From the NCBI GenBank assembly GCA_014860225.1, contig JACZKE010000009.1, forward strand, positions 1 through 64,000: a stretch of DNA of 64,000 nucleotides, given 5' to 3'. This document shows positions 50,286 through 59,257 of the stretch, piece after piece; the first letter of the stretch is position 1; every line of letters starts with the position of its first letter. The notes under the pieces are model-generated. The model ran no database searches. It was not told the DNA's origin and saw only the letters and a program-made list of their open reading frames with translations. The DNA is from Desulfuromonadales bacterium (lineage in GTDB: Bacteria > Desulfobacterota > Desulfuromonadia > Desulfuromonadales > BM103). The position numbers and the translations under genes are program-made.

Positions 50286-51149
50286 TCATTTGCCCTGCAA
50301 TATCTGCTTGGCTTTGTTAGCCTCATCAGAGAGCGGGAAACGCTCAATGACACTCTGCAGCAACAGGCGTCCGGTGGCTTTATCGCCAGAGGCTTCAAAC
50401 GCCAGTGCCTGTTTAAGCATTGCCGAGGCAACTTTTGGATGTTCACCATACTTCTGAATGACATCTTCAAACCGCAGAATCGCCTTCTCGTAGGCTTTCT
50501 GCGCATAATAGGTTTCACCGACCCAGTAAGCGGCATTGACGGCCAGTTCGTCGCCGGGATAACGCTTGAGGAACGTTTCCATCAATTCACGGCCAGCGGT
50601 AAAATCCTGTTCTTCGCGTATTTTCTTGAGAGCCTGTTCGTAGAGTGCCAGAGCGCTTTGCTCTGCCGGAGCCGACGCTACCGCGGTTCCGGCTGCAGTT
50701 GAAGCATTACCCGCAGGAGAAACCGGCACAGACGGTGACACAGCGGTGGTCGAAGATCCCATTTTAACGCCGGATTCCAGCTTGGCAAGTCGCTGTTCAT
50801 GATCGGCGATCTGCAGACTCAATTCATCGCGCAACATAGCCTGGTCCTGGCGCAGGTTATCATTGATGCGCTCCTGATCACCAGTACGTCCCTGCATCGA
50901 CTGCAGATCAACGCGAACACCATCGAGCTCAGCCTGGAAATCGGCCTGATTGCGCGCCAGCGTCTCAACATGAGCCCTGACACCCCCTGAGGTGTCGTCC
51001 TTAAGTTCCTTGACGGTCCGTTCGGCATCACCGAGGCGACGCTTCATTTCCAGCAGGTCGCGTTGCATTTGCAGGTCCTGCTGAGTGACCACACAACTAC
51101 TCAACAGTAAACCGGTAAGCAGAATGATCAGGTAACGAACATGAGACAT
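50286..51149 (-). CDS. cpoB: Tol-Pal system protein CpoB/YbgF
   Basis: 287 residues. Lipobox LLSSC (Cys19), so it is a predicted lipoprotein, unlike soluble E. coli CpoB. Residues 20-115 are a coiled coil (trimerisation), followed by a Pro/Ala/Ser-rich linker and TPRs (ALALYEQALKKIREEQDFTAGRELMETF, AYWVGETYYAQKAYEKAILRFEDVIQKYG). CpoB links PBP1 activity to Tol-driven constriction. Last gene of the tol unit. Confidence 0.92.
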   Translation of the reverse strand: MSHVRYLIILLTGLLLSSCVVTQQDLQMQRDLLEMKRRLGDAERTVKELKDDTSGGVRAHVETLARNQADFQAELDGVRVDLQSMQGRTGDQERINDNLRQDQAMLRDELSLQIADHEQRLAKLESGVKMGSSTTAVSPSVPVSPAGNASTAAGTAVASAPAEQSALALYEQALKKIREEQDFTAGRELMETFLKRYPGDELAVNAAYWVGETYYAQKAYEKAILRFEDVIQKYGEHPKVASAMLKQALAFEASGDKATGRLLLQSVIERFPLSDEANKAKQILQGK

Positions 51150-51191
51150 GAACTACTCCCCAAGCGACGCAGTACGCGAGGCTGTCTTGAA

Positions 51192-51728
51192 TTATTTGAC
51201 GGCCTTGAATTCAGCACGGCGATTTTGTGCCCAGGCATCTTCGTTGGAAGCGTTAACCAAAGGCTTCTCTTCACCATAAGAAATCACAGAAAGACGGCTG
51301 GAGCTGATACCCAGGGAGACCAGGTAGCTCTTCGCGGCCAGGGCACGACTTTCGCCGAGAGCCAGGTTGTATTCGTCAGAACCGCGCTCGTCGCAATGAC
51401 CTTCGATAACAACCTGAACATCATTCATGGTCTGCAAGTACTTGGCATTCTCAGCGAGAATGCTGCGGGCTTCGTCAGAGAGGGTGAACTGGTCAAAATC
51501 GAAATAAATCCGCTGCATGCCGGCCATTGCTTCGTGGCTCGGAACAGCTTCGCCCTGCATCGACTTGTCGTCAACACCCTTGGCTTCTTCTTGTTGACTC
51601 ATATCGGACTGAGCAACCTTCGCCTGGTCTTCGACCGCTGAGACTGGCGGGGTTTTGGCGCAACCAACCAGACCGCCGAAGAGAAACAGAACGACCAGGA
51701 CAACCTTGAGCATCTGCATTGTTTTCAT
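51192..51728 (-). CDS. pal: Peptidoglycan-associated lipoprotein Pal
   Basis: 178 residues from the ATG at 51728, with AAGGAG 8 nt upstream. Lipobox GLVGC, then the OmpA-like peptidoglycan-binding domain: IYFDFDQFTLSDEA, VVIEGHCDERGSDEYNLALGESRA and ISYGEEKPL. It tethers the outer membrane to peptidoglycan and binds TolB. Confidence 0.96.
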   Translation of the reverse strand: MKTMQMLKVVLVVLFLFGGLVGCAKTPPVSAVEDQAKVAQSDMSQQEEAKGVDDKSMQGEAVPSHEAMAGMQRIYFDFDQFTLSDEARSILAENAKYLQTMNDVQVVIEGHCDERGSDEYNLALGESRALAAKSYLVSLGISSSRLSVISYGEEKPLVNASNEDAWAQNRRAEFKAVK

Positions 51729-51849
51729 TTTTGGACTCCTTGTTAAGATCTTAGGTTCATAGCATCTCACGTTAACAGAACAGAGCTGCCGATTAAATTA
51801 TGACAGACAAAAACGCATTATATCGAGCCGGTAAGGAAATAACAACAAC

Positions 51850-53148
51850 TTACCAGCGCGGCGACCAGGCCGGATGACGACTGTCACTTTCCAGGGTCGT
51901 CAGACGCCGTGAACCGGTACCATCGGATCGCATGACATATATCCCACGTTTGCCGCCCTTGTCCGACGAATAGATAAGGAACCGGCCATCAGGGCTCCAG
52001 CGAGGATGCTCACTGTTGCCCGTCCCAAAGGTCAAGCGGCGTTCATCGGTACCGTCGGTATTAATGGTATAGATATCAAATCGCCCCCCTTCCTGACGGG
52101 TAAAAGCGATTCGATCACCCTTCGGCCCCCAGGCCGGCGTTGCATTATACTTGCCTTTAGTGGTCAAACGGGTCGTCCTGCCGGTGAAGATATCGGTGAT
52201 AAAAACATGTGGATTACCCTGGCGGTTGGAAATAAAAGCCAGGCGGTTACCGTCCGGACTCCAGCTCGGATCACTGTCAATGCCCCAGCTGTCGGTAATC
52301 CGTTTGCGTATACGACCACTGGTGTCTAGCAGATAGATTTCCGGGTTGCCATCTTTGGACAAAGTGAGGGCAATCTCGCGCTCGCTCGGCGCCATGCGGC
52401 CAGCCACGTTGAGGCCCGGCTTATAGGATAGCTTGGCTTCTTTGCCGGAATAAATCTCCTTGCGATAAAGATCGGGGTTGTTGGCCCGGTAAGAGGTAAA
52501 CAAGAGCTCCTTGCCGTGCGGAGAGAAGTCGGGATTGAGCACGATGGAACGATGATTGGTCAGGCGGATCGGCCGATGGCCATCGACGTCCATCAGCCAG
52601 AGTTCGCTGTGCCCGGACTGGTTGGAGATATAAGCGATACGCGCACTGAAAGGCCCCTCTTCTCCAGTTAATTCTTTGAGCACCTGGTCAGCAAAGGCAT
52701 GCGCCATACGCCGAACATCCTTGGCCTCACCGACATAACGGCGCCCGGTCAGCAGGCGGCGGTTGACAACATCAAACAGGCGTGCCTCAACGATCAGCTT
52801 TTCACCTTCCAGGGCGTAGGTGCCCTTGATCAGGGTTTCGGCGCCAAGCAGCCGCCATTGCGGAAAGTTGACCTGGGTGCTGAAGAGCCCGATGCGCTCG
52901 GCATCATCGAGAAACGCTTTCGGTGCGACGAAACGAAACAGACCCGAAAGGTCAAGGTCTGCCAGGAGGACTTCATTGAACTCGCCGCTAATCTTCTCCG
53001 ATTGCGGGCCCTTATCCGGCAGAAAGGTTGTCAGGGCCAGCGGGATCGACTGCTCACCGGGAGCCGAAATTTCGATCTGCGTGGCCGCCAGGCTTGACCA
53101 CGGAAGAGCAAGGCTGATCAGGAAAACCATGAAACAGCGCAACAACAT
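51850..53148 (-). CDS. tolB: Tol-Pal translocation protein TolB
   Basis: 432 residues, signal peptide 1-21 (SSLAA-TQ). The N-terminal D1/D2 part is followed by the WD40-like propeller with repeated SPDGNRLAFIS, GKYNATPAWGPKGDRIAF and HPRWSPDGRFLIYSS units. It binds Pal in the periplasm. Its ATG is 2 bp after the tolA stop, and GAGGAG within the tolA end provides the ribosome site. Confidence 0.96.
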   Translation of the reverse strand: MLLRCFMVFLISLALPWSSLAATQIEISAPGEQSIPLALTTFLPDKGPQSEKISGEFNEVLLADLDLSGLFRFVAPKAFLDDAERIGLFSTQVNFPQWRLLGAETLIKGTYALEGEKLIVEARLFDVVNRRLLTGRRYVGEAKDVRRMAHAFADQVLKELTGEEGPFSARIAYISNQSGHSELWLMDVDGHRPIRLTNHRSIVLNPDFSPHGKELLFTSYRANNPDLYRKEIYSGKEAKLSYKPGLNVAGRMAPSEREIALTLSKDGNPEIYLLDTSGRIRKRITDSWGIDSDPSWSPDGNRLAFISNRQGNPHVFITDIFTGRTTRLTTKGKYNATPAWGPKGDRIAFTRQEGGRFDIYTINTDGTDERRLTFGTGNSEHPRWSPDGRFLIYSSDKGGKRGIYVMRSDGTGSRRLTTLESDSRHPAWSPRW

Positions 53149-53150
53149 AT

Positions 53151-54035
53151 TTATCTCCTCGCCGCAGCGATATCCTTGAGGTTGAAAGTCACGACCAGTT
53201 TGAGTTCTTTCGGCAACGGTTGCGCTAGCTGCCTGGACTTGACAATGGCCGTTTTCAGTGAATCGTCAAATTGTTTGTTTCCAGAAAGGCGATCAACACT
53301 GTAACTGGTCAAGCTTCCACTTGCAGAATAATTCAAGGTCGCGACCGCCTCAAAGTCAGCAATACGTGACTGGTCAAGAAGATATGGGGAAAGAACCCAG
53401 TTCTGCTGGATAAATGCCTGTACAAAGGCCAGGGCGCTGACTCCCACCTCATCGCCCTGGCCGTCCGGCATGCCCACAGGCACATCGGCCGGGACCGTCG
53501 CTGCTGCGCCGACGGAATCACGCAACTTGGCCAGTTTGTCTTTTAACGCTTCTCGTTCGGCCTCGCGTGCCTGACGCTCACGAATCTCATCAAGAGCGCT
53601 CTGCAGTTTCTGTTCTTTGGCTTGAACCGGCTTTGCTACTGGTTTTTCTGTCGGCTTTGGGACGGGCTTTTCCGCCGGTTTCGGTTTCGGTTTCGGTTCT
53701 GCTGCCGGAGTCGGCTTGACCAGTGGTTTTACCTCAGGTTTAACCGGTTCCCTGGGGACGGCCGGGGTGACGGTCTGGGCTGCGGGCTTGACCGGCTCCG
53801 GCTTCGGTTTGCTGACCGGCCGCGGGTCGGGGCGACCGGCCTGCGGGTTGAGGACCGGCTTGTGAATCAGGTCAACATAGTAGACCGGCGGCTTGTAACG
53901 TACTTTCGTGCCGAACAGGTCAACGCTGAAGACCACCAAAACCAGGACGTGGGCAATCAGTGAGACCAATAGCAGACGACCAAACTTCGGGTCTTTATGG
54001 AAGGTATTGTTCTGGCGCAAAGGCACGACTGACAT
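53151..54035 (-). CDS. tolA: TolA/TonB-type energy-transducing protein
   Basis: About 294 residues from the ATG at 54035 (MSVVPLRQNNTFH); the frame extends to 54095 but that would overlap tolR. One membrane segment (about 20-40), a long Pro/Lys/Glu-rich linker (60-150, many KP, EPKPKP repeats), a short coiled coil and a TonB-like C-terminal domain (VATLNYSASGSLTSYSVDRLSGNKQFDDSL). No strong Shine-Dalgarno. It links the TolQR motor to TolB/Pal. Confidence 0.9.
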   Translation of the reverse strand: MSVVPLRQNNTFHKDPKFGRLLLVSLIAHVLVLVVFSVDLFGTKVRYKPPVYYVDLIHKPVLNPQAGRPDPRPVSKPKPEPVKPAAQTVTPAVPREPVKPEVKPLVKPTPAAEPKPKPKPAEKPVPKPTEKPVAKPVQAKEQKLQSALDEIRERQAREAEREALKDKLAKLRDSVGAAATVPADVPVGMPDGQGDEVGVSALAFVQAFIQQNWVLSPYLLDQSRIADFEAVATLNYSASGSLTSYSVDRLSGNKQFDDSLKTAIVKSRQLAQPLPKELKLVVTFNLKDIAAARR

Positions 54036-54051
54036 CAGGCTGCTCGCTTGC

Positions 54052-54474
54052 TCACTTCTCCGGCTCCTGGGCGACCATGCCAAGCTTGACGACACCGGCC
54101 CGTTTCACGGCGGCCATCACCTGGACCACTTGGCCATAGGGAACCGTTTTGTCCGCTTCGAGATAAACTGTTTTGTCTTCCCGTTCGCTTAAGACCTGTT
54201 GCAGAACCGGGATCAGTTTCGCCGCGCTGTCAACCTGGCTGCTGCCGACCATGATCTGCCCTTTGCGGTTTACGGTTATGATCAGCGGCTCCTTGACGGC
54301 CGAGAGGTTGGGCGCATTCTCGACTTCCGGCAGGTCGACATCCACACCCTTCTCCATCATCGGTGCGGTAATCATAAAAATAATCAGCAGAACCAGCATG
54401 ACGTCGACAAAGGGGGTCACGTTTATCTGGGCCAGCATTGTGCGCCGGCGGTTGCTGTTCTGACCGACTTCCAT
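54052..54474 (-). CDS. tolR: Tol-Pal system protein TolR
   Basis: 140 residues, ExbD/TolR family. One N-terminal membrane segment with the proton-path Asp (NVTPFVDVMLVLLIIFMITAPM), then the periplasmic domain with YLEADKTVPYGQVVQVM. It forms the proton-driven motor with TolQ. Confidence 0.95.
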   Translation of the reverse strand: MEVGQNSNRRRTMLAQINVTPFVDVMLVLLIIFMITAPMMEKGVDVDLPEVENAPNLSAVKEPLIITVNRKGQIMVGSSQVDSAAKLIPVLQQVLSEREDKTVYLEADKTVPYGQVVQVMAAVKRAGVVKLGMVAQEPEK

Positions 54475-54475
54475 C

Positions 54476-55147
54476 TTAATTGCCTCGACTCATACGCTGG
54501 ACGATGTTCAACATCTCCTGGCTGAAATTATCCATCTCGCCAGTTAAGACGTTGACCTTGTTGACAAAGTGGTTATAGCCGATAACCGCCGGGATCGCTG
54601 CCACCAGGCCGATCGCAGTGGCGACCAGGGCCTCGGAGATTCCCGGCGCAACCACAGCCAGCGAAGCGCTGCCGCTGGTGCCGATGCCGTGAAAAGCATC
54701 CATGATTCCCCAGACGGTACCGAACAGACCTATAAATGGCGCCGCCGATCCGGTCGTCGCCAGAAAGGAAAGATACTTCTCGAGACGGTGTGTCTCGGAC
54801 GTAGTAGAGCGACGCAGCACGCGGGCAACCCGTTCCTGTTCGCCGAGATCGGCAACCAGGTTGTCGCTTTCCTGGCCATCGGACTGGCGCCGGCTCTGCG
54901 CCAGCTCGCGGTAAACTTCGCGAAACAGGACGGTAAGCGGTGACTGACGAAAGCCATCCAGGCCTTGGCTGATGGCATCAAAGCGTTTCTTCGACCAGAA
55001 AAAGTCGAGGAACCGGTCCGAATCGCGAATCGCCCGACGAATGACGAGCTGTTTGTAGAATATAATGGTCCATGAGACTACGGAAAAATAGACCAGAATC
55101 AACAGCACCAGTTTTACCACCGGCCCGGCATTGAGAACCAGTTCCAA
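54476..55147 (-). CDS. tolQ: Tol-Pal system protein TolQ
   Basis: 223 residues, MotA/TolQ/ExbB family. Three membrane segments (about 12-30, 128-150 and 165-190) with the conserved SFLATTGSAAPFIGLFGTVWGIM and GISEALVATAIGLVAAIPAV. It is first in the tolQ-tolR-tolA-tolB-pal-cpoB series, 1 bp before tolR. The 129-bp gap upstream should hold its promoter. Confidence 0.96.
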   Translation of the reverse strand: MELVLNAGPVVKLVLLILVYFSVVSWTIIFYKQLVIRRAIRDSDRFLDFFWSKKRFDAISQGLDGFRQSPLTVLFREVYRELAQSRRQSDGQESDNLVADLGEQERVARVLRRSTTSETHRLEKYLSFLATTGSAAPFIGLFGTVWGIMDAFHGIGTSGSASLAVVAPGISEALVATAIGLVAAIPAVIGYNHFVNKVNVLTGEMDNFSQEMLNIVQRMSRGN

Positions 55148-55276
55148 GGGTCTTCTCCTTAAACAATGAGGTGTAGGACCCGGTATGACATCCGGGTTCG
55201 CATTTATTCTGCGGCTTGATTATCGGGCAGCGTTGTCGGCAAGTCAACCGTGCATAAACGCTTTCCACTCTACGCA

Positions 55277-55975
55277 TTAGAACAGTTCACCCAACTCTGC
55301 GACAATATGCTGCGCTGTTTGTGACCCGGGCGAGCGGGCCACCAGACGCCGCAAATCGGCAAGTTCATCAAGATCGTCCCAGCATTCCGTTTCATGATAG
55401 GACAAATCGAGTTCCCGGCTGCGTTGGCGGGTTGCCTCCAGCACCCGGGAGGTGCTCCAGGGGATCTCATCAAAAAGCTGCGTCGTCGCCCGCCGCATGC
55501 CGACAATCGCGTAACCGCCATCATGACAGGGAACGACGGCGACATCTGTATCCTGCAACTGCACCAGGATCTGATGGATCAGAGAAACGGGAAGGTCAGG
55601 GCTGTCGGATCCGGCCAGCAAAACCGGGCCACCGCCGACAGTAAAGAGTGCACGTACAGCGTTGCTCATGCGGGCACCGAGATCATCCCCGGTCTGGGCG
55701 AGTAATGGCAGACCAGGGAAGTTTGCCCTGAACCAGTCCCGTTGTCCGGCATAACAGATGACCAATGGCAGCTCTGCTGAAAGCAGCCGTGCGACCGTCT
55801 CCAGTAAAGCGATGCGATAGAGTTGGCTGGCCTGCTCCGCTGACAACGGTGGCGTCAGCCGCGTTTTGACCAGACCGGCCACTGGTTGCTTGGCAAACAG
55901 ACCGATAACAGGTTCAGAATGACTAATAATGTGGCTGTTTGCAGGGTTTTCCACCTTGTTCACAGCTTTATCCAC
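55277..55975 (-). CDS. TIGR04282-family glycosyltransferase-like protein
   Basis: About 232 residues from a GTG at 55975 overlapping the folE2 stop, with AGGAG 10 nt upstream; a longer frame to 56050 runs into folE2. GLFAKQPVAGLVKTRLTPPLSAEQA and LLAGSDSPDLP match the TIGR04282 group (rSAM/selenodomain-associated transferase 1). Nucleotide-sugar-like fold; substrate unknown. Confidence 0.85.
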   Translation of the reverse strand: MDKAVNKVENPANSHIISHSEPVIGLFAKQPVAGLVKTRLTPPLSAEQASQLYRIALLETVARLLSAELPLVICYAGQRDWFRANFPGLPLLAQTGDDLGARMSNAVRALFTVGGGPVLLAGSDSPDLPVSLIHQILVQLQDTDVAVVPCHDGGYAIVGMRRATTQLFDEIPWSTSRVLEATRQRSRELDLSYHETECWDDLDELADLRRLVARSPGSQTAQHIVAELGELF

Positions 55976-56750
55976 GTCCGGTAGACTCCTGCCGTTCGAC
56001 CATGGCATAGGCGGAATGGTTATGAATTGACTCGAAATTCTCACAGGCAACCCTGAACCAGGTCACTTCGGGAACCTTGAGCAAACGCTGGGTCACCGCC
56101 CGCACCACATCTTCGACGAACATCGGATTGTCATAGGCCTGTTCGGTCAGAGCTTTTTCGTCCTCGCGTTTGAGCAGGGAATAAACCGGCGCACTGCCGC
56201 ACTCTTCCACCCAGGATACCAAATCTTCCAGCCAGATGTGGTCCGTATAACGGACCTCGACTTTTACGGCACTGCGCTGGTTATGAGCACCCCGGGCACT
56301 GATCTCCCGCGAGCATGGGCAGAGCGAGGTAACCGGTACAGTGACACCGAGGATAAAATCGTAGCTTTCGCCGAGACTACCCACCATACGACACTGGTAC
56401 TCCATGAGGCTGCGTGCCTTTGAAATCGGGGCCTGCTTCTCGATGAAGTAAGGGAACTCCAGTTCCAGATGGGCACTGCTGGCTTCAAGACGCTCCTTCA
56501 TGTCGCTCAGCATCGTGTTCATACGGTCGATGCTGATCTGGCCATGGTACTGGTTGAGAATTTCTATGAAGCGGCTCATGTGTGTGCCCTTGAAGTGATG
56601 GGGCAGATCGACATACATGTTGATGCGTGCCACCGTCTGCTGATGCTCTTTGCTCTTGTCCATGACCACGATCGGGTAACTGATATCTTTGACACCGACC
56701 TTGTCGATAGCGATGTTGCGGTTATCACGGGTTTTCTGCATATCAGGCAT
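55968..56750 (-). CDS. folE2: GTP cyclohydrolase FolE2
   Basis: 260 residues from the ATG at 56750 (MPDMQKTRDNRNIAIDKVGVK), the usual FolE2 start; in-frame ATGs at 56825 and a GTG at 56867 would add a His-rich extension. It converts GTP to dihydroneopterin triphosphate, the first step of both folate and preQ0 synthesis. The metal and catalytic region shows VTSLCPCSREIS, with CPCS carrying the key Cys. Metal-flexible, used when zinc is scarce. It follows queC and feeds QueD-QueE-QueC. Confidence 0.95.
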   Translation of the reverse strand: MPDMQKTRDNRNIAIDKVGVKDISYPIVVMDKSKEHQQTVARINMYVDLPHHFKGTHMSRFIEILNQYHGQISIDRMNTMLSDMKERLEASSAHLELEFPYFIEKQAPISKARSLMEYQCRMVGSLGESYDFILGVTVPVTSLCPCSREISARGAHNQRSAVKVEVRYTDHIWLEDLVSWVEECGSAPVYSLLKREDEKALTEQAYDNPMFVEDVVRAVTQRLLKVPEVTWFRVACENFESIHNHSAYAMVERQESTGRG

Positions 56751-56870
56751 GCCGCCGGTTTCGCGGATGTCATGGTGCGTGCTGTGTGATGCGTGATGAC
56801 TGGAATCTTTACTGGCTTTGCTCATGGCATGACTTGCTCTCAGATTTGTTGTTCTTTCATGGATCACGGG

Positions 56871-57560
56871 CTACGCGTCACGGACCACGTAATCGATCGG
56901 ATCTACAACCCCGGCCTCTCTGAACCCCTTCAGGCGCAAGCGGCAGGAATCGCAGCGTCCGCAGGAAATGCCGTCCGGCGTCGGGTCGTAACAGGAGTGG
57001 GTCAAGCTGTAGTCGACGCCAAGGTCCAGACCGGTCAGGATAATTTCAGCCTTGCTGAGCTGGATCAACGGCGTGTGGATCGTATAGGGGTGATCCCCTT
57101 CAACCCCGGCCTTGGTAGCCAGGTTCGCCATGTTTTCAAAGGCGCTGATAAATTCGGGTCGGCAGTCGGGATAACCCGAATAGTCCAGCGCATTGACACC
57201 AATATAGATGTCAAAGGCGCCGAGGACTTCCGCCCAACCAAGGGCGAAACTTAAAAAGATCGTATTCCTGGCCGGCACGTAAGTGATCGGGATGTCGTCT
57301 TTTGAGGACTGATCTTTCGGCACGGCCAGATCGGCGGTCAAAGCGCTGCCACCGAACTGGCGCAGGTCGATCTGCATTACCTGGTGGCTTGCCGCACCGA
57401 TCTTCTGTGCATATTTGCGCGCCTTGTCCAACTCCACGGAATGCCGTTGACCATAAGCAAAACTCATGGCATATACCTCAAAGCCATCTGCCCGGGCAAT
57501 CGCCATGCAGGTGGTGGAGTCAAGACCGCCGCTGTAAAGAACTACCGCTTTTTTTATCAT
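56871..57560 (-). CDS. queC: 7-cyano-7-deazaguanine (preQ0) synthase
   Basis: 229 residues from the ATG at 57560; GGGG upstream. ATP-dependent conversion of 7-carboxy-7-deazaguanine to preQ0. PP-loop SGGLDSTT at the start and the C-terminal zinc site [20 protein letters not shown] are complete. Adjacent to folE2. Confidence 0.96.
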   Translation of the reverse strand: MIKKAVVLYSGGLDSTTCMAIARADGFEVYAMSFAYGQRHSVELDKARKYAQKIGAASHQVMQIDLRQFGGSALTADLAVPKDQSSKDDIPITYVPARNTIFLSFALGWAEVLGAFDIYIGVNALDYSGYPDCRPEFISAFENMANLATKAGVEGDHPYTIHTPLIQLSKAEIILTGLDLGVDYSLTHSCYDPTPDGISCGRCDSCRLRLKGFREAGVVDPIDYVVRDA

Positions 57561-57600
57561 TTTTAATTTTCCCCGTTCCGCATACAAAATTTGATGTGTC

Positions 57601-59040
57601 TCAATAACCAAGCCGGTGAACCTTGAGCAGGTTGGTGGTGCCTGGATCGGAAAGTGGACTGCCCATGGTGATCACCACCACATCCCCCTTGTTGAGAACC
57701 CCGGCGGCAAGCACTGCGGCATCCACCGAACGAATCTGCGCTTCTGTATCTCCTTCGATATCGACCCGGATCGAACGGACTCCGGCAAAAAGGGCCATGC
57801 GCCGCCGCACCGCCTGGGATGGTGTTACCGCATAGACCGGCATCGCCGGACGATACTTGGCGACCAGGGCAGCCGTACTGCCGGTCTGGGTAAAAGCCAG
57901 AATTGCCGCAGCACCGACGTTTTTGGCCACCCGGCAGGCTGCCTGGCCAATCGCTTCCGGAAGACTCTGATAGCCGCTCTGCTCAGAGAGTGAATGGAAA
58001 AACTGCTCTTTGAGTTGCGGGTCACGTTCAACGTCCACAGCAATCCGCACCATCATGGCCACAGCTTCACACGGGTATTTCCCGGAAGCGGTTTCCGCCG
58101 ACAACATGACTGCATCGGTGCCATCGAGAATGGCGTTGGCCACATCCGAGGTCTCGGCACGGGTAGGGCGAGGACTGTACACCATACTCTCCAACATCTG
58201 GGTCGCCGTGATGACCGGCTTGCCGGCCAGATTACACTGGCGGATAATATGCTTCTGAATCAACGGCACCTTTTCCGAATTGATTTCTACACCGAGATCG
58301 CCACGCGCCACCATGATGCCGTCGGCTGCAGTGAGAATTTCTGCAAAGGCATCCACTGCTTCCGGCTTTTCAATTTTGGCGATGACCTTGATTGCTGCCT
58401 GCCGCTGAGAGAGCCGTTTTTTGAGCTGCAAGACATCCTCTGCTGTACGCACAAACGAGAGCGCGATATAGTCGAGTTTCTGCTCCACACAGAATTCAAG
58501 GTCGTTTATATCCTTGACTGTAAGTGCTGGAGCAGAAACCGCCACGCCCGGCAAGTTCATCCCTTTGCGGTTTTTCAGTTCGCCGCCGACCAGAACACGG
58601 CAATAAACATTGTTGCCTGCGACATTTTCGACCTGCAGTTCAAGCAGGCCGTCATCGAGAAGGATCCGGTCGCCAAGGTGCACGTCTTGTGGCAATGCGC
58701 TATAATTGGTCGGGATCAGCCCGTCCTCGCCAAGCACATCCGCCGTGGTCACCACCACGGATTGGCCGGCGGTCAAGGTCATGACATCGCAACGCATCAG
58801 GCCGGTTCGAATCTTCGGCCCTTGCAGATCACCGAGGATGGCAACCGCCTGACGACGGTTCCGGGAAAGTTCACGGATCAGAGCGACCGTTTCAGCCAGA
58901 GTCGCGTGCTGCCCGTGAGAAAAATTGAGCCGAAAGACGTCTGCGCCTGCTTCCATCAAGGCCAGCAATGTCTGCCGTGAATCACTCGACGGGCCGACAG
59001 TAACTACAATTTTATTGCGCCGAAACACTTTCACAGGCAA
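57601..59040 (-). CDS. pyk: Pyruvate kinase
   Basis: 479 residues from a TTG at 59040 chosen because AAGGAG lies 6 nt upstream and the product then starts at the usual [19 protein letters not shown] position; an upstream frame to 59148 would add 36 odd residues. It makes ATP and pyruvate from PEP. The motifs [27 protein letters not shown] and the C-terminal regulatory domain are present. Confidence 0.95.
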   Translation of the reverse strand: MPVKVFRRNKIVVTVGPSSDSRQTLLALMEAGADVFRLNFSHGQHATLAETVALIRELSRNRRQAVAILGDLQGPKIRTGLMRCDVMTLTAGQSVVVTTADVLGEDGLIPTNYSALPQDVHLGDRILLDDGLLELQVENVAGNNVYCRVLVGGELKNRKGMNLPGVAVSAPALTVKDINDLEFCVEQKLDYIALSFVRTAEDVLQLKKRLSQRQAAIKVIAKIEKPEAVDAFAEILTAADGIMVARGDLGVEINSEKVPLIQKHIIRQCNLAGKPVITATQMLESMVYSPRPTRAETSDVANAILDGTDAVMLSAETASGKYPCEAVAMMVRIAVDVERDPQLKEQFFHSLSEQSGYQSLPEAIGQAACRVAKNVGAAAILAFTQTGSTAALVAKYRPAMPVYAVTPSQAVRRRMALFAGVRSIRVDIEGDTEAQIRSVDAAVLAAGVLNKGDVVVITMGSPLSDPGTTNLLKVHRLGY

Positions 59041-59257
59041 AAGCAACTCCTTCCTCCGTAGGTTATGACCGCTAAGACAAGGCAGACCGCGCTTTACGGC
59101 AGTCATTGAAAATACACTCGCAAATAGTTCCGGACGAAAACTAGCCATGAGACGACAACGATCAACTATAACATAGCGCAGATCCCGATTAAACTGGCAA
59201 AACTGTTGCTGAAGGTGAAACAGCTATGATATAAGTCTCTGTTCAATAGAGGGTTTT

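Noticed and set aside
53622-53963. Arg/Phe-rich plus-strand frame
   Set aside because: Antisense shadow of the Pro/Lys-rich linker of tolA.
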